This document shows positions 10,843-22,261 of a stretch of 64,000 nucleotides of DNA, piece by piece. How positions within the stretch are numbered: the stretch's first letter is position 1; each line of letters starts with the position of its first letter. The notes beneath the pieces were generated by a model, which searched no databases, was not told the DNA's origin, and worked only from the letters and a program-made list of their open reading frames with translations. The DNA comes from Phialocephala subalpina (taxonomy: Eukaryota; Ascomycota; Leotiomycetes; Helotiales; Mollisiaceae): contig FJOG01000010.1 of the NCBI GenBank assembly GCA_900073065.1, positions 1,277,423-1,341,422 of the forward strand. Reading direction: 5' to 3'. The position numbers and the translations under genes were made by a program.

Positions 10843-12144
10843 CTAGATTGTACGTACCTGTTGATGTTCCGGGTGATCCATTTGCGCAGCCATACGATAC
10901 AAGAAATTGTCAGCCGCAGTCAACGAAAGATTGTACTTCCTATCTCCGCCAAACTCGTAGAGGAAGGTCATGGGGAAGATTGGATTGAAAGGCACCGCGC
11001 TGTCGACGAAGTTCAAATCCTCTTGAGTGAGTGCTACGGACAGAGAGTCATTAAAGACTTTCACGTGCTCAACCTTTCTAGCACCGATGATTGGGAATAC
11101 GTAAGGAGTCTTGTGGAACAAGTATGCGAGAGCCTAAACATTTTTTTAAGGTGTGAGCAGCAGAAGAATTTCAATCCTATACTTACCACAGCCTGAACAG
11201 TCGTCGACTTCCTTGTCGCGATCGCTTCCAATTTCTCGGAGACTTTGATCTGTTCCTCGGTAGGAGGGCCCGATTGCCGACCCCCTTCCTTGACCTTCCG
11301 CTGTTCCTTGGATAGCAGTTTCCCACCAGAAAGACACTCCCAAGGAGCGATAGCCATACCCTGATCGCGATACATGGGGATGATCTCGGCCTCCATATCG
11401 CGGAACGAAGCAGACCATTTGCCCTGATACAAGGAGAACGGTGTAAGACCATGTTGACGTGCAAAGTCGTTTGCTTTCATGACTACCCATGCAGGTGTGT
11501 CTGACACCCCGAGATATAGAACCTTCTCCGCCATCACGAGAGTGTGAAGACCTCTCATTACTTCTTCGACGGATGTGACACAGTCCCACCTATCATCGTT
11601 CATCAGTTGATAACTCTGTTCTCCGGGGATACAGTTGACCTACCAATGCACGTAGAGGATATCGATGTAATCAGTCTTCAGTTTTTCCAAGCTTGCAATG
11701 ACCGAAACATGCATGCTCTTGCGTGAATTGCCTGTAAAATTTATTTATATCGGTTCCGTTTCTCTCTGATAAGCACAGTATCCCGTGGTATATTTGGTCG
11801 CAAGCACAATCTAATCCCTATTCTTCCGCTTCTCCATCCAGTCACCGATGATTTTCTCGGACGCCTCTTCTTGGTAAAAGTTGGCTGTATCGATGAAATT
11901 GCCGCCCATCTCGAAGAATGTGTCCAGAACTTCGAATGGATCATCCGCTCTGCCGAAGAAGCCTTCCATGTACACTGTTCAGCTTTACAACCAGCGTGAT
12001 TTTAATTCAGTCTGCTTACTGTACATTGGTCAAGCTCATCCCACCTAAGCATATTGGCGAGACTCTAACTCCTGCCGTGGGTGAGAGCACTCTGTGACGA
12101 GCAAGTAAACTCTTCGGCTGTGGTGCTGTTTGAAAGATCGACAT
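10843..12144 (-). pseudogene. Aldo-keto reductase, AAD/norsolorinate-reductase type, with two stops
   Basis: AKR of the aryl-alcohol dehydrogenase type. Exons read 12144 to about 12027 (PTAGVRVSPICLGGMS), about 11970-11644, 11187-11589 and 10843-11133. The TIM-barrel signature and tetrad are present: [13 protein letters not shown] with Asp and Tyr, LATKYTTGY with Lys, and ILYVHWWD with His. LYLGVSDTPAWVV and SLYQGKW follow, and the NADP-binding FPIIGARKVEH segment is in the last coding exon. Two in-frame stops interrupt the conserved core: TAG at 11811-11813 between KRKNRD and IVLATKYTT, where relatives usually have Gln, and TAA at 11745-11747 before INFTGNSRKS. No splice pair removes both without deleting conserved residues. 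The remainder is well preserved, so loss looks recent, or these are sequence errors. It converges with the SDR/EthD pair. Confidence 0.85.
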
Positions 12145-12425
12145 AATGACGGTAAATAAGACAGTATGACGCTCAATATTCAAAATACCGCAATGGTATC
12201 ATTGCTTTCGAGGACGCAACTTCTTATACAAGTGCTCGCATCTTTTGGTCATGCAACCACCTTGCCGAAGCGCTATGATTGCCTCAAACTTGACATCATT
12301 TCTTGGAACAACTGCACAGGCGTCGGATTTTGTGGTAGATCAACGGTGATATCGGAGATTGTGCAGGTAATTCGTAATCGATGATAGGATCGTGATTTCC
12401 AACTTCAAATAAGCGAGGCCATTCC

Positions 12426-12441
12426 CGGCCGAAATATTTCG
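12426..12441. promoter_or_regulatory. Palindromic CGAAATATTTCG site
   Basis: CGGCCGAAATATTTCG contains a perfect 12-bp palindrome (12430-12441). It shares GGCCGAAAT(A/T)TTTCG with the divergent promoter at 8540-8554. It lies about 285 bp upstream of the AKR start, where a cluster operator would be expected. Confidence 0.4.
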
Positions 12442-12444
12442 CTC

Positions 12445-12840
12445 GACCAGTTTCAAGTCAATAGCAAGCGTGAGTCGTGGCTGAAGACGGCAAACTAGGA
12501 ATACCAATGTCTCGGCCGGCTTTATTTATACCCAGTGGCATGATTGTTGTCAAGTGCGAAAGTTGAAATTCTGGCTCGGGGCTGCTTTCATCCTTGTTAC
12601 AGGTCTTGCATCGTATCAAGGACTTGGATATTAATGATCTGTAAATTGAACTGTCCGGGCTAGTAACATATGTCGAGGCATGACCAGGTCAGTTTGCGCT
12701 CGCACTTCGTCGACTTAAAGGCGATACATGTTCTCCTAAGGCTAATACTGACCATTGCTGCGACACTTATAGGACTTCATGGCCTCGAAGACTCTCGCTT
12801 GACTATGCATTGGGATACAAATACGTCAAAGCCTTTGATG
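12445..12840. other. Intergenic, nothing recognised
   Basis: Between the AKR upstream region and the F-box relic I see only short open frames without family resemblance. No repeats stand out. Confidence 0.4.
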
Positions 12841-12851
12841 AGCGTGCCTCG

Positions 12852-13826
12852 CTATTGATGTATCGGAAGAATGCGTGCGGGCATGGTGCTAGCGATGAGA
12901 ACATCCAATGGAATCCTGACGTTGACCAACCCAGTGACACGTATTTTGGCTTCATCTAGGACCGCAGCGATCATGCGTGGAGGGTTCCAAGGCTTTTTTC
13001 TCAAATCCAAAATAAGTGGAATATTCCAAGTGAAGCGTCGTGAGATGAGGTGCAAACTTTGCCTTGTTCTCCCCTAATTCGACGAGCCAGGATAGGTCTG
13101 CTAAGTGTCCGTTGTCCGAATGGCTATTGATGCCATTGTTCGATGAGTAGTATCGACAGGGCAAGTCATAGCCGTGTTCGAAGTACAACTGGAGGAAAGA
13201 ACATTAGCATAGATCTAGAGACTCAAAGACATCTGAAAGACATGCACCGACCTTCAGGTGCCCATGTTCACAGGGAGTAATCTGTATAACCCCATTCTCG
13301 AGTCGAATCTCAACGAGTAGGCACCTTCCGATTCGAAGAAGCACGCCGCAGCGCAATTGAGGGGTTTCAGTGCTTTCATCATGCTCAAGTTTATTCTTGA
13401 GTGCTCGGAAGTTGGCAGTTTGCAGGGGATTCGGAGATGATGGACCATATCCGCGAGGTCGGGATTCTCTTCCAAACTTCGGAGAAACAGAGAGCGACTC
13501 TCTGGGGTGCGGTCCTTTGTGGTTGGTTCCGGTTTCGAGTCCTGCATGAATGGGTCGCAGGAAAGCTTCTTGGTTGTGAATTTCCGTCTTAATCCGATGC
13601 CTCTATTGGGCAGGACTGGAGGTGATGGATTATGGTTGTCGATTTCTTTTGTTGTTGAGAGGGCTGAGAATGAGATATTATTGTACATGAGAGGTCGCAC
13701 CAAGAGGTGAACCCATCGACAAGTAGTTGCCACTTCGCGAAGGATTGCAAGTTTTCGAATGTCCTCGGCATTTAGGGTTAATATCCTGGTAACGAGCTCG
13801 TTCGGAAGGTCTTGGAAAATTGCCAT
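12852..13826 (-). pseudogene. F-box protein, frame-shifted or decaying
   Basis: The likely start at 13826 gives MAIFQDLPNELVTRIL, an F-box helix-1 motif, followed by a typical second half (TTCRWVHLLVRPLMYNNIS). F-box proteins link targets to SCF ubiquitin ligases through Skp1. The first frame stays open to a TGA at 13254. From about 13415, however, coherent protein continues in another frame (NFRALKNKLEHDE, then LRCGVLLRIGRCLLVEIRLE and CEHGHLK). It crosses an intron ending near 13189 into LYFEHGYDLPCRYY, and a third frame carries GLVNVRIPLDVLIASTMPAR near 12870-12925. At least one and perhaps two frameshifts are therefore needed, unless unseen introns explain them. No matching protein family beyond the F-box was recognised. 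Confidence 0.6.
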
Positions 13827-13829
13827 ATT

Positions 13830-16525
13830 AGGGTATGTGAGTATGCAGGCTGTTGCACATTCATTGAGGCGCCACAGCGTCAATGTTGCATCCGGAAGGA
13901 AATGTGAAGGAAGGAAAGGAGGAGGGGTCGACGTCCAACATTAAGCGAGCCCCGCTAAATTCTCGCACGTGCCGAGCACTGGGAACAAAACTGGATGAAG
14001 AAAGATCAAAGCAAAGATCTCTCCGTCTTGAACGAGACAATCACTCTGAAAGGGTCTTTCGATCCCCTGTGACTTCAGTTGCGATTCGGAACAATTTCAT
14101 TTTCCCAGTCACATGCGCTCCCAACCACTCCTAGCCAATAGGCACTTCCCTGTCGCTTTTGTTGCACATCGCAACTTGGCATCTTCCTGACCGCACACAT
14201 GGTCAATCAAAATCTCGCTCGGGAAGATTTTGTTCAGCAAGATCCCGTCTAGCTTGATTCTGTCTGATCAGGCCTCGTCAATTTGGGGCCTTGAAGCCTC
14301 ATAGTAAGGCATTCATGCATAAGTCGCATGTGATAATTGCTATTCTGGACTTTTTGTTGCACATCTGACTTTGAATGGTTGATTAATCTACAATTGAAAA
14401 TGCTAGTACGATTTGGTGATGGGATATTTTGAAAATATTTCGTGAGGGGATTCTCGAGTACTTTCTAGCTAGGGGCGGTTCTGAGGTCCTGAGCTCGCAC
14501 GCATCAAAGAATAGAAATAGACTGTTAGATAGTAGAGCTGAAGGAGATGATTGGGATGAGAAAAGTTTTTGCACATGGTATTTGTGTTGTCGTTGTGTTC
14601 TGTCGTTGTGGGTGGGGGTGGAGGAGAACATCCTCGAGACAACCTTTACGGTGCTTCGTGAGATCTGCCACGTGGGTCCACCAGGTCTTTCATTCTGAGA
14701 AATGTGATAGGTTGAATTTCTTTTTGTTGCACGTCGTATTTGGTTTGGGTTTGGAGCCTGATTTGAGATTGGGTTGAGATGAGCTTGAGAGAGGTTTGAG
14801 GTGGGCTTGGGCTGGTCTTGAGATGGGTTGGGGAGGTGAAGTGCTGGAGAACGACAAGCTAGTGGCAAGACCACCCTCTGAGGACGTTTGACACCGAGAT
14901 GATATATCTCACTCTTAACTTTACAGTGTTACAAATATCTAGGTATTACACTGCTTGACTATTATCTGCTACTTTGTTTTTTTGTATGATGTGTTCTCAT
15001 GCTCCGGACCTCGACTCCATAGCGGGCTGAAATCTCACCAGCTCCAGCCTTTCTAGATCTCCTGACCCTTGCTTAGGGTAGTGCCTATCCCTATCATAAA
15101 TTTCCCGATCGCAGACCCTTTGCGTTGTATTGTAATCATCGATCAAGCCACTCTCTTGATTTCCCCATCACCAGAGGGTGCGGGTATTCAAGGGATAGCA
15201 ATGCAGTGCAACTCTGGGTTGTCCAAGACCTGATCGAGCCACAGACTGTCAAAACTGCATTGCGGATAAGGAAAATTGAACCTCAAATCAAAACTTCAGA
15301 TATATCCATTTGTTTTAGATATCATTTCCCTATCAGCCTTGCTGTGAGAAATACCGTGCCGTGCTGCATCACAGCATGCGCAAGCGACATCGCAGAGCTA
15401 CTCGACAAAGCACGCAGCCCAAAAACAACATCGTACGAGGTACATATGACAATAACCAGCACGGCGGCACTCTCGCTCTTCCTCAAATTTATCGCAACTT
15501 CGGACCGAATCCCACATATGAATGGCTCGTGCAAAGACTTCTTCGGCGATTCTAGGAACGGAAAGCCGTCTCGTTGAGCCTCGACGACAATGACTTGCAT
15601 CGTGAGGCCATTTAGCCAAATGTTCTTGGGCCCAGATAAGGATTGTCTGCCACGCAGACCATGCCTCTTGGGCACGTTGGGCGTCCAAGAGGTGAGTAAT
15701 GACCCGCGGGGACGTTCGTGCCTGATGCTACAATGTTGACAGACGGTAAGAGGGGCCGTGAAGGAAAAGTTCGAAAGATGAGCGGTAAAGCATGGAGAGG
15801 AGTTCATTCTCCGTAGTGCCCACTGCGGGATATTTGGCAATTGTAGTGGGGGACGAGAGGAAAGACATGAAGTGGGAAAGGTCTAGGTGCTGTGACGTTC
15901 TGAAGATGAGTCTAGAATGCGTAGTCATCATACTGAAGATTCGGCGCTGCAGGCTAGAGTACTAATCACACCAAATACAGCGTAGGGGCGGTACCGGACA
16001 GCTCACCGTCGCCAGGCCTTCAGGCTCCACAACCCCTCCAGAGCTCAAGCGTTGACCTGCATGTCTCTGCTTCCGACACAGCAGCATCTTTTCCTATATT
16101 ATCAATTTTCCGGCCTCTTTTTGTGCATGTAAACATATCTTTACACTCAAAATCACGACTCAAGCTCTCGTGTTGGTGAATGCTGGCATGATGGGAGCTT
16201 AAGTATTTATTTATTCTTACGTCAGGTACGACTTCTCTGCCAATCTGCAACTTCCCTGTTCTGCTTCGCCAACCCTGTTTCCTGTTTTTTGGCAGCCTCA
16301 GCTCAGCTCTGGCCATTGATGCCACTTGCCCCACGTCTGCCATGACTCTGGAGCACCTCCGCCTATCTCTGCGTTCCTAGACATTTCATTTCCACGACCA
16401 TTTGTGGACTCCTCGCGCACCTATTAAACCTACAGCCTCTCTACACTCCGTTTCTCCTTCAAATCTTCATGTCTCTCGCAGCACCAATTGTCTCATAATC
16501 AAACTGCCTCGGCGTCTAGCTCACC
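13830..16525. other. Long intergenic region with weak coding traces
   Basis: I see no supported gene in these 2.7 kb. The best trace is on the minus strand at about 15400-15931, where an open frame (PTTIAKYPAVGTTENELLSM) and a second one (DAQRAQEAWSAWQTILIW) look protein-like but cannot be joined by a good splice pair. They may be a remnant. Upstream of the trehalose gene, AGGGG at 15984-15988 and CCCCT at 16033-16037 match the stress-response element core; 16380-16500 is pyrimidine-rich, as in many fungal core promoters. Confidence 0.4.
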
Positions 16526-19500
16526 ATGGCACAGAAATTCGAAGCAGACGGCGCCGACTTCGCTGAATCCCCGCGACCTCTCCTTCCAGACCGCCAGGAG
16601 TCCATTCACCCAGGTTTGCGACCCTCTCTGGTCAACGTACCTGTCACCCCGGGCATGCACTTGGGCGACGAACCTGAGTCAAAGATTAGCGATCCTTCAT
16701 ACTTTACAAACGATCTGAGCAAGTTGAGAGACGGAATGGCACAATCACCAGGCGAAGCAGCGTCTGGCGCAACCTCGAATCACGATATACTCCGTCGAAT
16801 GAGCTTGTCAGGCCCAGGCCTGCAACGGAAAGAATCTCTGGCAGACATAGATCCGCGCGCTGCGAATCCTGCGTTGGGTCTAAGCGGCGGTGTGATCTCA
16901 GCAACGTTCTGCATACCGCACTCCCTGAAATACCAGAAAGGGCACGATTGGGTATGCTGATCTGCAAGAACTCTGCGGCACTGAGCTAATAAAACTCTAG
17001 GGCCTGAGCACTCGACGCGGCACCTCTGCACTATTCGACTCCTTTACATACCTCTCCTCCGACAAGACTCCTTGGAATCATACACTCGTAGGCTGGACTG
17101 GAGAGATTGACCCGGTGGAAGAGTTGACCCCGCCAATTACCCCTCCTGCGACAGCAACTGCTGCGAAAGTTACCCCTCTAAACAAGAGCTCCGCCCCGAT
17201 TCCTCTCGACCCTTTCCTCAAAGTCAACGAACCACCTCCAGCAGAAGGGCTATGGGTAAATAAGGAGGACCAAAGTCGGTTGGAATGGCAGCTAGGACAC
17301 GACAAGAATTGTCGCACGATTCCAGTATGGCTACATGACGAGACAGAGGGTGTAAACGACGGATCAATCTGCTTGAAGGACCAGTCACGATGGAGACGAT
17401 TCGCAGAACACGAGCTTTATACCCTCTTCCACTACAAGCAGCACGAACCTACGAATGGCCGAGCGGAGCGACAATCATGGGCAGATTATTACAGGATGAA
17501 CCAGAAGTTCGCAGACCGCATTCTTTCCATCTATAAGCCCGGCGATATTGTTATCATCCACGACTATCACCTCCTTCTCCTTCCTAGTATGCTTCGACAA
17601 CGGATTCCCCACATGTACATTGCTTTCTTCTTGCATATTCCCTTTCCCAGTAGCGAGTTCCTTCGGTGTTTACCACGACGCAAAGACGTCTTGGAGGGTG
17701 TTTTGGGTGCAAATTTGATCGGCTTTCAATCGCATAGCTACTCTCGACATTTTGTCTCGTGTTGTACGAGAATTTTGGGGTTTCCTTCGGATATCACTGG
17801 GGTGGATGCATATGGAGCGAAGGTTACTGTGGGCATTTTCCCTATCGGAATAGACGCGGCGTCGGTGGAGAAGTTGGCATTTGGTTCGAAGACTGTCGAC
17901 AGCCAAGTGTTGGACCTGAAGAAGCTATATCATGGCCAGAAAATCATTGTGGGACGAGATCGACTCGACAGTGTACGCGGTGTTGCACAAAAGCTGATGG
18001 CTTTCGAGAGATTCTTGGAGATGTACCCCGAGTGGATTGGCAAGGTGGTGTTGATACAGGTCACGAGCCCCACCAGTGTCGAAGAGGAAAAGGAGGATGC
18101 GGGGAACAAGATTGCCAACAAGGTTTCGGAACTTGTCGCCAAGATCAACGGGATGTATGGGTCCCTATCCTTTTCGCCGGTGCAGCACTACCCACAATAT
18201 CTGTCACAAGATGAGTACCTGGCGCTCCTTCGGGCGGCGGACATTGGCCTGATTACCAGTGTCCGTGACGGCATGAACACCACTAGTTTGGAATACGTTG
18301 TCTGCCAGAGAGATACACATGGACCTTTGATCTTATCGGAATTTTCAGGAACTGCTGGAAGCTTAAAGGACGCCATCCATATCAACCCATGGGATCTTTC
18401 CGGAGTAGCGGATCAACTCAACTACGCTCTGACGATGAGCGAGGACAAGAAGACCGCGATGCACAGCAGTTTATACCATCATGTCACCACCAGAAATGTG
18501 CAGGCATGGTCGAACAGTTTCATCAAGCGACTCCTCACTGTCTTGAGTTCGAGTAATTCGGTCATCTCAACACCCCTCTTGGATAAGGCTGCGCTCCTCT
18601 CTCAGTATAGAGCTGCGAAGAAGCGACTTTTCATGTTCGATTACGACGGTACACTCACTCCAATTGTCAAGAATCCTGGAGATGCCATTCCTTCTGATCG
18701 TGTCATCCGAACACTCAAGGCGTTGGCATCGGACCACCGAAATGCAGTCTGGATCATTAGCGGACGAGACCAAGATTTCCTTCAACAGTATCTTGGAGAC
18801 ATTCCAGAGCTTGGCTTCAGTGCAGAACATGGTAGCTTCATTCGCCATCCAGGTCACAGCGAGTGGGAGAACCTAGCTGAAACATTCGACATGGGCTGGC
18901 AAACGGAAGTCTATGATTGCTTCAAGAAATACACTGAGTTGACTCCAGGTAAAATTTCTCCTACGCCATTTTGCATCAATGCTAATCCTTCTAGGCTCCT
19001 TCATCGAACGCAAACGCTGCGCCCTAACCTGGCACTACCGTCCCTCCGATCCTGTCCTCGCCGAACACAACGCCCGCGAATGTCAAAAAGAGCTCGAAAA
19101 GACCGTCGGCAAAGCCTGGGATGTCGAAGTCATGACCGGCAAAGCGAACCTCGAAGTCCGTCCCACATTCATCAACAAAGGTGAAATCGCCAAACGCCTC
19201 GTCGACTCCTACGGCAAGAATGTTGGCGAGCCTCCTGAGTTCACATTATGTCTTGGAGACGATTTCACCGATGAAGATATGTTCCGCGCCTTGAACGGGA
19301 GTGCCTTACCCAAGGATCACGTCTTCGCTGTTACGGTTGGAGCAAGCAGTAAGATGACATTGGCGAGGTGGCATTTACTTGAGCCGGCGGATGTCATTTC
19401 TGCTCTTGCGCTGCTGAATGGTGGGGATAGTAATGTCGCTGATCTTGGCCCATTGTCGGTGGTGGATGGCAAGATTCCGGATTCGATGCCGGGGATTAAG

Positions 19501-19533
19501 ATTCATGATGAGTTGCCCGGCGGGAAGTTGTGA
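16526..19533 (+). CDS. tps2: Trehalose-6-phosphate phosphatase, Tps2/OrlA type
   Basis: Two-domain subunit of the cytosolic trehalose synthase complex, which dephosphorylates trehalose-6-phosphate; 970 residues. Exons are 16526-16951, 17001-18948 and 18995-19533. A disordered N-terminus leads to a GT20 domain (about residues 130-600) with IIHDYHLLLLP and SVRDGMNTTSLEYV. The donor-loop Lys of active synthases is replaced (DRLDSVRGVAQKL), consistent with the regulatory, non-synthase GT20 domain of Tps2. The HAD phosphatase domain follows: nucleophile motif FMFDYDGTLTP (about residue 688), WIISGRDQDF, SAEHGSFIR, and GDDFTDEDMF (about residue 878). The length matches fungal Tps2, and no defect is seen. 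Stress-element-like AGGGG/CCCCT words lie about 490-540 bp upstream. Neighbours are unrelated, so this looks like an ordinary housekeeping gene beside variable DNA. Confidence 0.95.
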
Positions 19534-19948
19534 GGGGTGGGAGGAAATTTGTGATTAAGAGGATGACTGAGCATCGTGCAGGCCGGGCTAGGATGCGTAA
19601 GGGCGGGCTGGGGCGAGTTGAAGGTGCCCGGAGCGGAAGGAGCGGGAGGAAACGGAGGTGGGGAAAAGGCGAAAATATGTATATACCTAGGGACACCCGC
19701 CGTCCGCTAAGATGAAGCAGCACGAGGTAGCATGAATACGATTGTGCCTGAGAGCAGGGATTTTGGAATCTCGGTTTTGAGTGTTCTTGGTGTGGGAAGT
19801 GAATTAGAATATTGTGATTTGGGCGGGTGGTGGAAGGTTACAAGTGCTGCGGCGGGGGAGGTTGGGTGTGGGTGTCTGTTGAGTGACAGACATTCAGGTA
19901 CTGCTGCTTGCTGCTGCCTTTTCAGTTTTCGCATCGCTCTAATATAGG
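19534..19948. other. 3' flank of tps2
   Basis: GC-rich downstream DNA without a supported gene, ending abruptly at the AT island. Confidence 0.4.
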
Positions 19949-20415
19949 TCACAATATGGCGATATATTATTATCGCGATAAATTGATAAAATATAGCGAA
20001 ATTATATTATAATAAATAAAAATAAAACTTAGTTTTATATTATCAATATAAAAAGTATATAATTATATTTCTTATATTTTTATATTATTTAAAATACAAA
20101 AAATTCTAAGAATAATTTCAAATTCTATTAAAAAAAAGTTTTTATAAACTCGCATTTTTAATCACGTAATTTTTTAGCCTTTTTTTTCGATTATATTTTA
20201 TAAATATAATTATAAAACTTTATAAGTAATAAATATAAAATATTTATATATTTTTATTAAATTTTTAAAAGTTTTATTTTTATATAATATTATAAAAAAT
20301 AAAAAATATATAAAATAAAATTATTTTTTTATATTAATAATATAATATAAATAGATTTATATCGCGATAATATTTCGATCTTTTTATATTATAATTTATA
20401 TTATATCGTTCTTTC
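19949..20415. repeat. AT-rich island bounded by TATCGCGATA palindromes
   Basis: About 470 bp drop to very high AT content with sharp edges. The 10-bp palindrome TATCGCGATA occurs near both ends (19971-19980 and 20360-20369). Size and composition suggest a decayed non-autonomous transposon or RIP relic. No transposase trace and no clear target duplication were found. Confidence 0.55.
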
Positions 20416-21960
20416 TAGTAACCCTCCCTTTCAATATAAGGCAGGATAGGCAGTCAAGCTTGACAATCCGAGTTTAATTCCGTTTGTGCCCATACCGCAT
20501 CGGTTTGATAATCATAACATCTAGAAGCTCAGAGATTTCGTGCTAGCAAGTCATCAAGTAGGGAGACTACAACAGGTCCGGTGACTGGATTTGGATACAT
20601 ATGATGCAAGGACCTTGGAGAGTAAGTCAGGAAAGGGACGTTCGCCTTCCGAAGCATAGGCTTGCTGTGCATCAAAAACGGTGGTATCATGTGAATCCAC
20701 AAAACCTCGTCTGCACACAATGCAATTGTGTTTGATTTGACAGTTTCTAGTCTGATATCGATGGCATCTATTATCGCTATGTGGATGTGGGGATCGGAGT
20801 ACCACCTCCTCCCAGCAATGCCGGAAGACACGCATGCATAGGTTACAAAGAGCCGTGCTCAAAGTCCACTGCTCTACTCTTCTTGACTCCAGGGTCAGCC
20901 TCATGCCGAAAGATAATACGGGCACATGCTGCAAGAAACAACACTTCTCACCTTCCAACTAACCTCAAGCCTTCATCATCACCGCGATGGGCAGTTCCGT
21001 CGACCACAAGGTCCAGGTGCATACACTCTCCCCTCATTCTCCCTCAAGTAGCCGATTCCTCTGCACTCAAAGCCGTTTAGTTTATCGAGACAGAGGCGTG
21101 TACCATTGCCTACAAACCACTTGCATCCGGAGCAGAAAAGTTCGTATTCTAGGCACATTTTGTTATGTCGCTATGTTCTTTTATGCTGAGATAGTTCTGT
21201 ATTGTTCTTCCCGTTTTGCGGGAAGTGGTTTTGTTGTTGGCTTGGATTGTTGTTATGTAATGAGAATGAGAGGTGTGGAAGAAAAGGGGAACGAGATATG
21301 AGGGAATCTATGGAAATAGCAACGAAGGCGTTGCGGATGATTGAGAGAGCGAGAAGTCATGATTCGAAAATGACGAGTGTTGATTAACCACGAGTAGTAC
21401 TCGGCGATGATAAAGTACGAAAGGAATCAGACTTAATGCAAGGGCCTGTCAGTATCCTACTACATTGTGGTAGAGGGTGTGATATTTGGGAAGTTTGAAA
21501 ACTTAGTCGACTCGAGCGATGCTTCGGTGAACGGCGGCTGAAGACTAAACGTTCGTTTAGCTGCTTGGCTTGATTCTAGGAAACTAGGTAGTATTTCGAT
21601 TCATGGTAGTGACTTTACTGCTCTGATAATATACTCTTCAGGCGCTAAAGTTGTAAGAAGATTAGAGATTTGGAGTCAGCGATTGCCACTGAAGGACAAA
21701 GCTGGGTAGCACGTGACTATACTTAAACGCCAGCACACTCACGGTTCACTGCTTTTTCTTGAGCGCTTTGTAGATTTGGAACGGTATCCCATTCAGGTGT
21801 ATCCACATTCCAGTTACTGAATCTGTTGAATGCATCATATTCATGGATGAGAGACTGAAAATGGAGTCATTCACTGGAAAGTATTCATTGGGTATTGTGA
21901 ACAATAGAATACTCTGATCGTAACAAAGAACATGGATGAGCATCCTGAGTCCTTGGAAAA
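20416..21960. other. Intergenic, only weak open frames
   Basis: A minus-strand frame at 20529-20831 (ending LLDDLLARNL) looks somewhat protein-like but has no partner exon or known motif. Nothing else is supported. Confidence 0.35.
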
Positions 21961-21961
21961 G

Positions 21962-21968
21962 TATATAA
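21962..21968 (+). promoter_or_regulatory. TATA box of the microprotein gene
   Basis: TATATAA lies 129 bp upstream of the ATG at 22091. It is followed by a C/A-rich leader (CAAGCAACAAACAACACC and similar) typical of well-expressed filamentous-fungal 5' UTRs. Confidence 0.55.
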
Positions 21969-22090
21969 ACTCCAGGCATTTGAGTTCTTCTCCATTTCAA
22001 TTCAGCATCACTTCAACCAAAGATCACACACTCAAAACTACATCTACCACACCTTATCGACAAGCAACAAACAACACCTACCAACTGAAA

Positions 22091-22261
22091 ATGTGCGAAA
22101 TGATCTGTCCATACCACGGCAAATGTGGCCATCAATATCACGACCACAAGAACTGGCGCAGGGCTAAGGTAAACAAGGAGTGTAGGCTCGCCAAGCAGAA
22201 AAGGTATAATAATAAGAAGGGAGGAAAGAAGTGCCCAGGTAACGAGTGTTTTGGGGTCTAG
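22091..22261 (+). CDS. 56-residue Cys/His-rich basic microprotein
   Basis: Intronless reading frame of 56 codons starting MCEMICPYHGKCGHQYHDHK. It has seven Cys and four His in 56 residues, arranged as C-x3-C-x4-C-x-H-x2-H-x-H, then C, then C-x4-C near the end (KKCPGNECFGV), separated by a Lys/Arg-rich middle. No signal peptide or membrane segment is visible, so a cytosolic or nuclear metal-binding role is more likely than secretion. The start was chosen over an in-frame upstream ATG at 21932 because a TATA box (21962) and a fungal-type leader lie between them. I do not recognise the family; the zinc-binding idea rests only on ligand spacing. Confidence 0.65.
   Translation: MCEMICPYHGKCGHQYHDHKNWRRAKVNKECRLAKQKRYNNKKGGKKCPGNECFGV

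Noticed and set aside
14383..14874. 163-codon minus-strand frame rich in Pro/Asn/Ser
   Set aside because: Its content reflects simple GGTTTGGG/GAGATTGGG-like words; no splice support or family resemblance.
19496..19952. Frames on both strands after tps2
   Set aside because: GC-rich UTR-type sequence with mutually antisense frames and no motifs.
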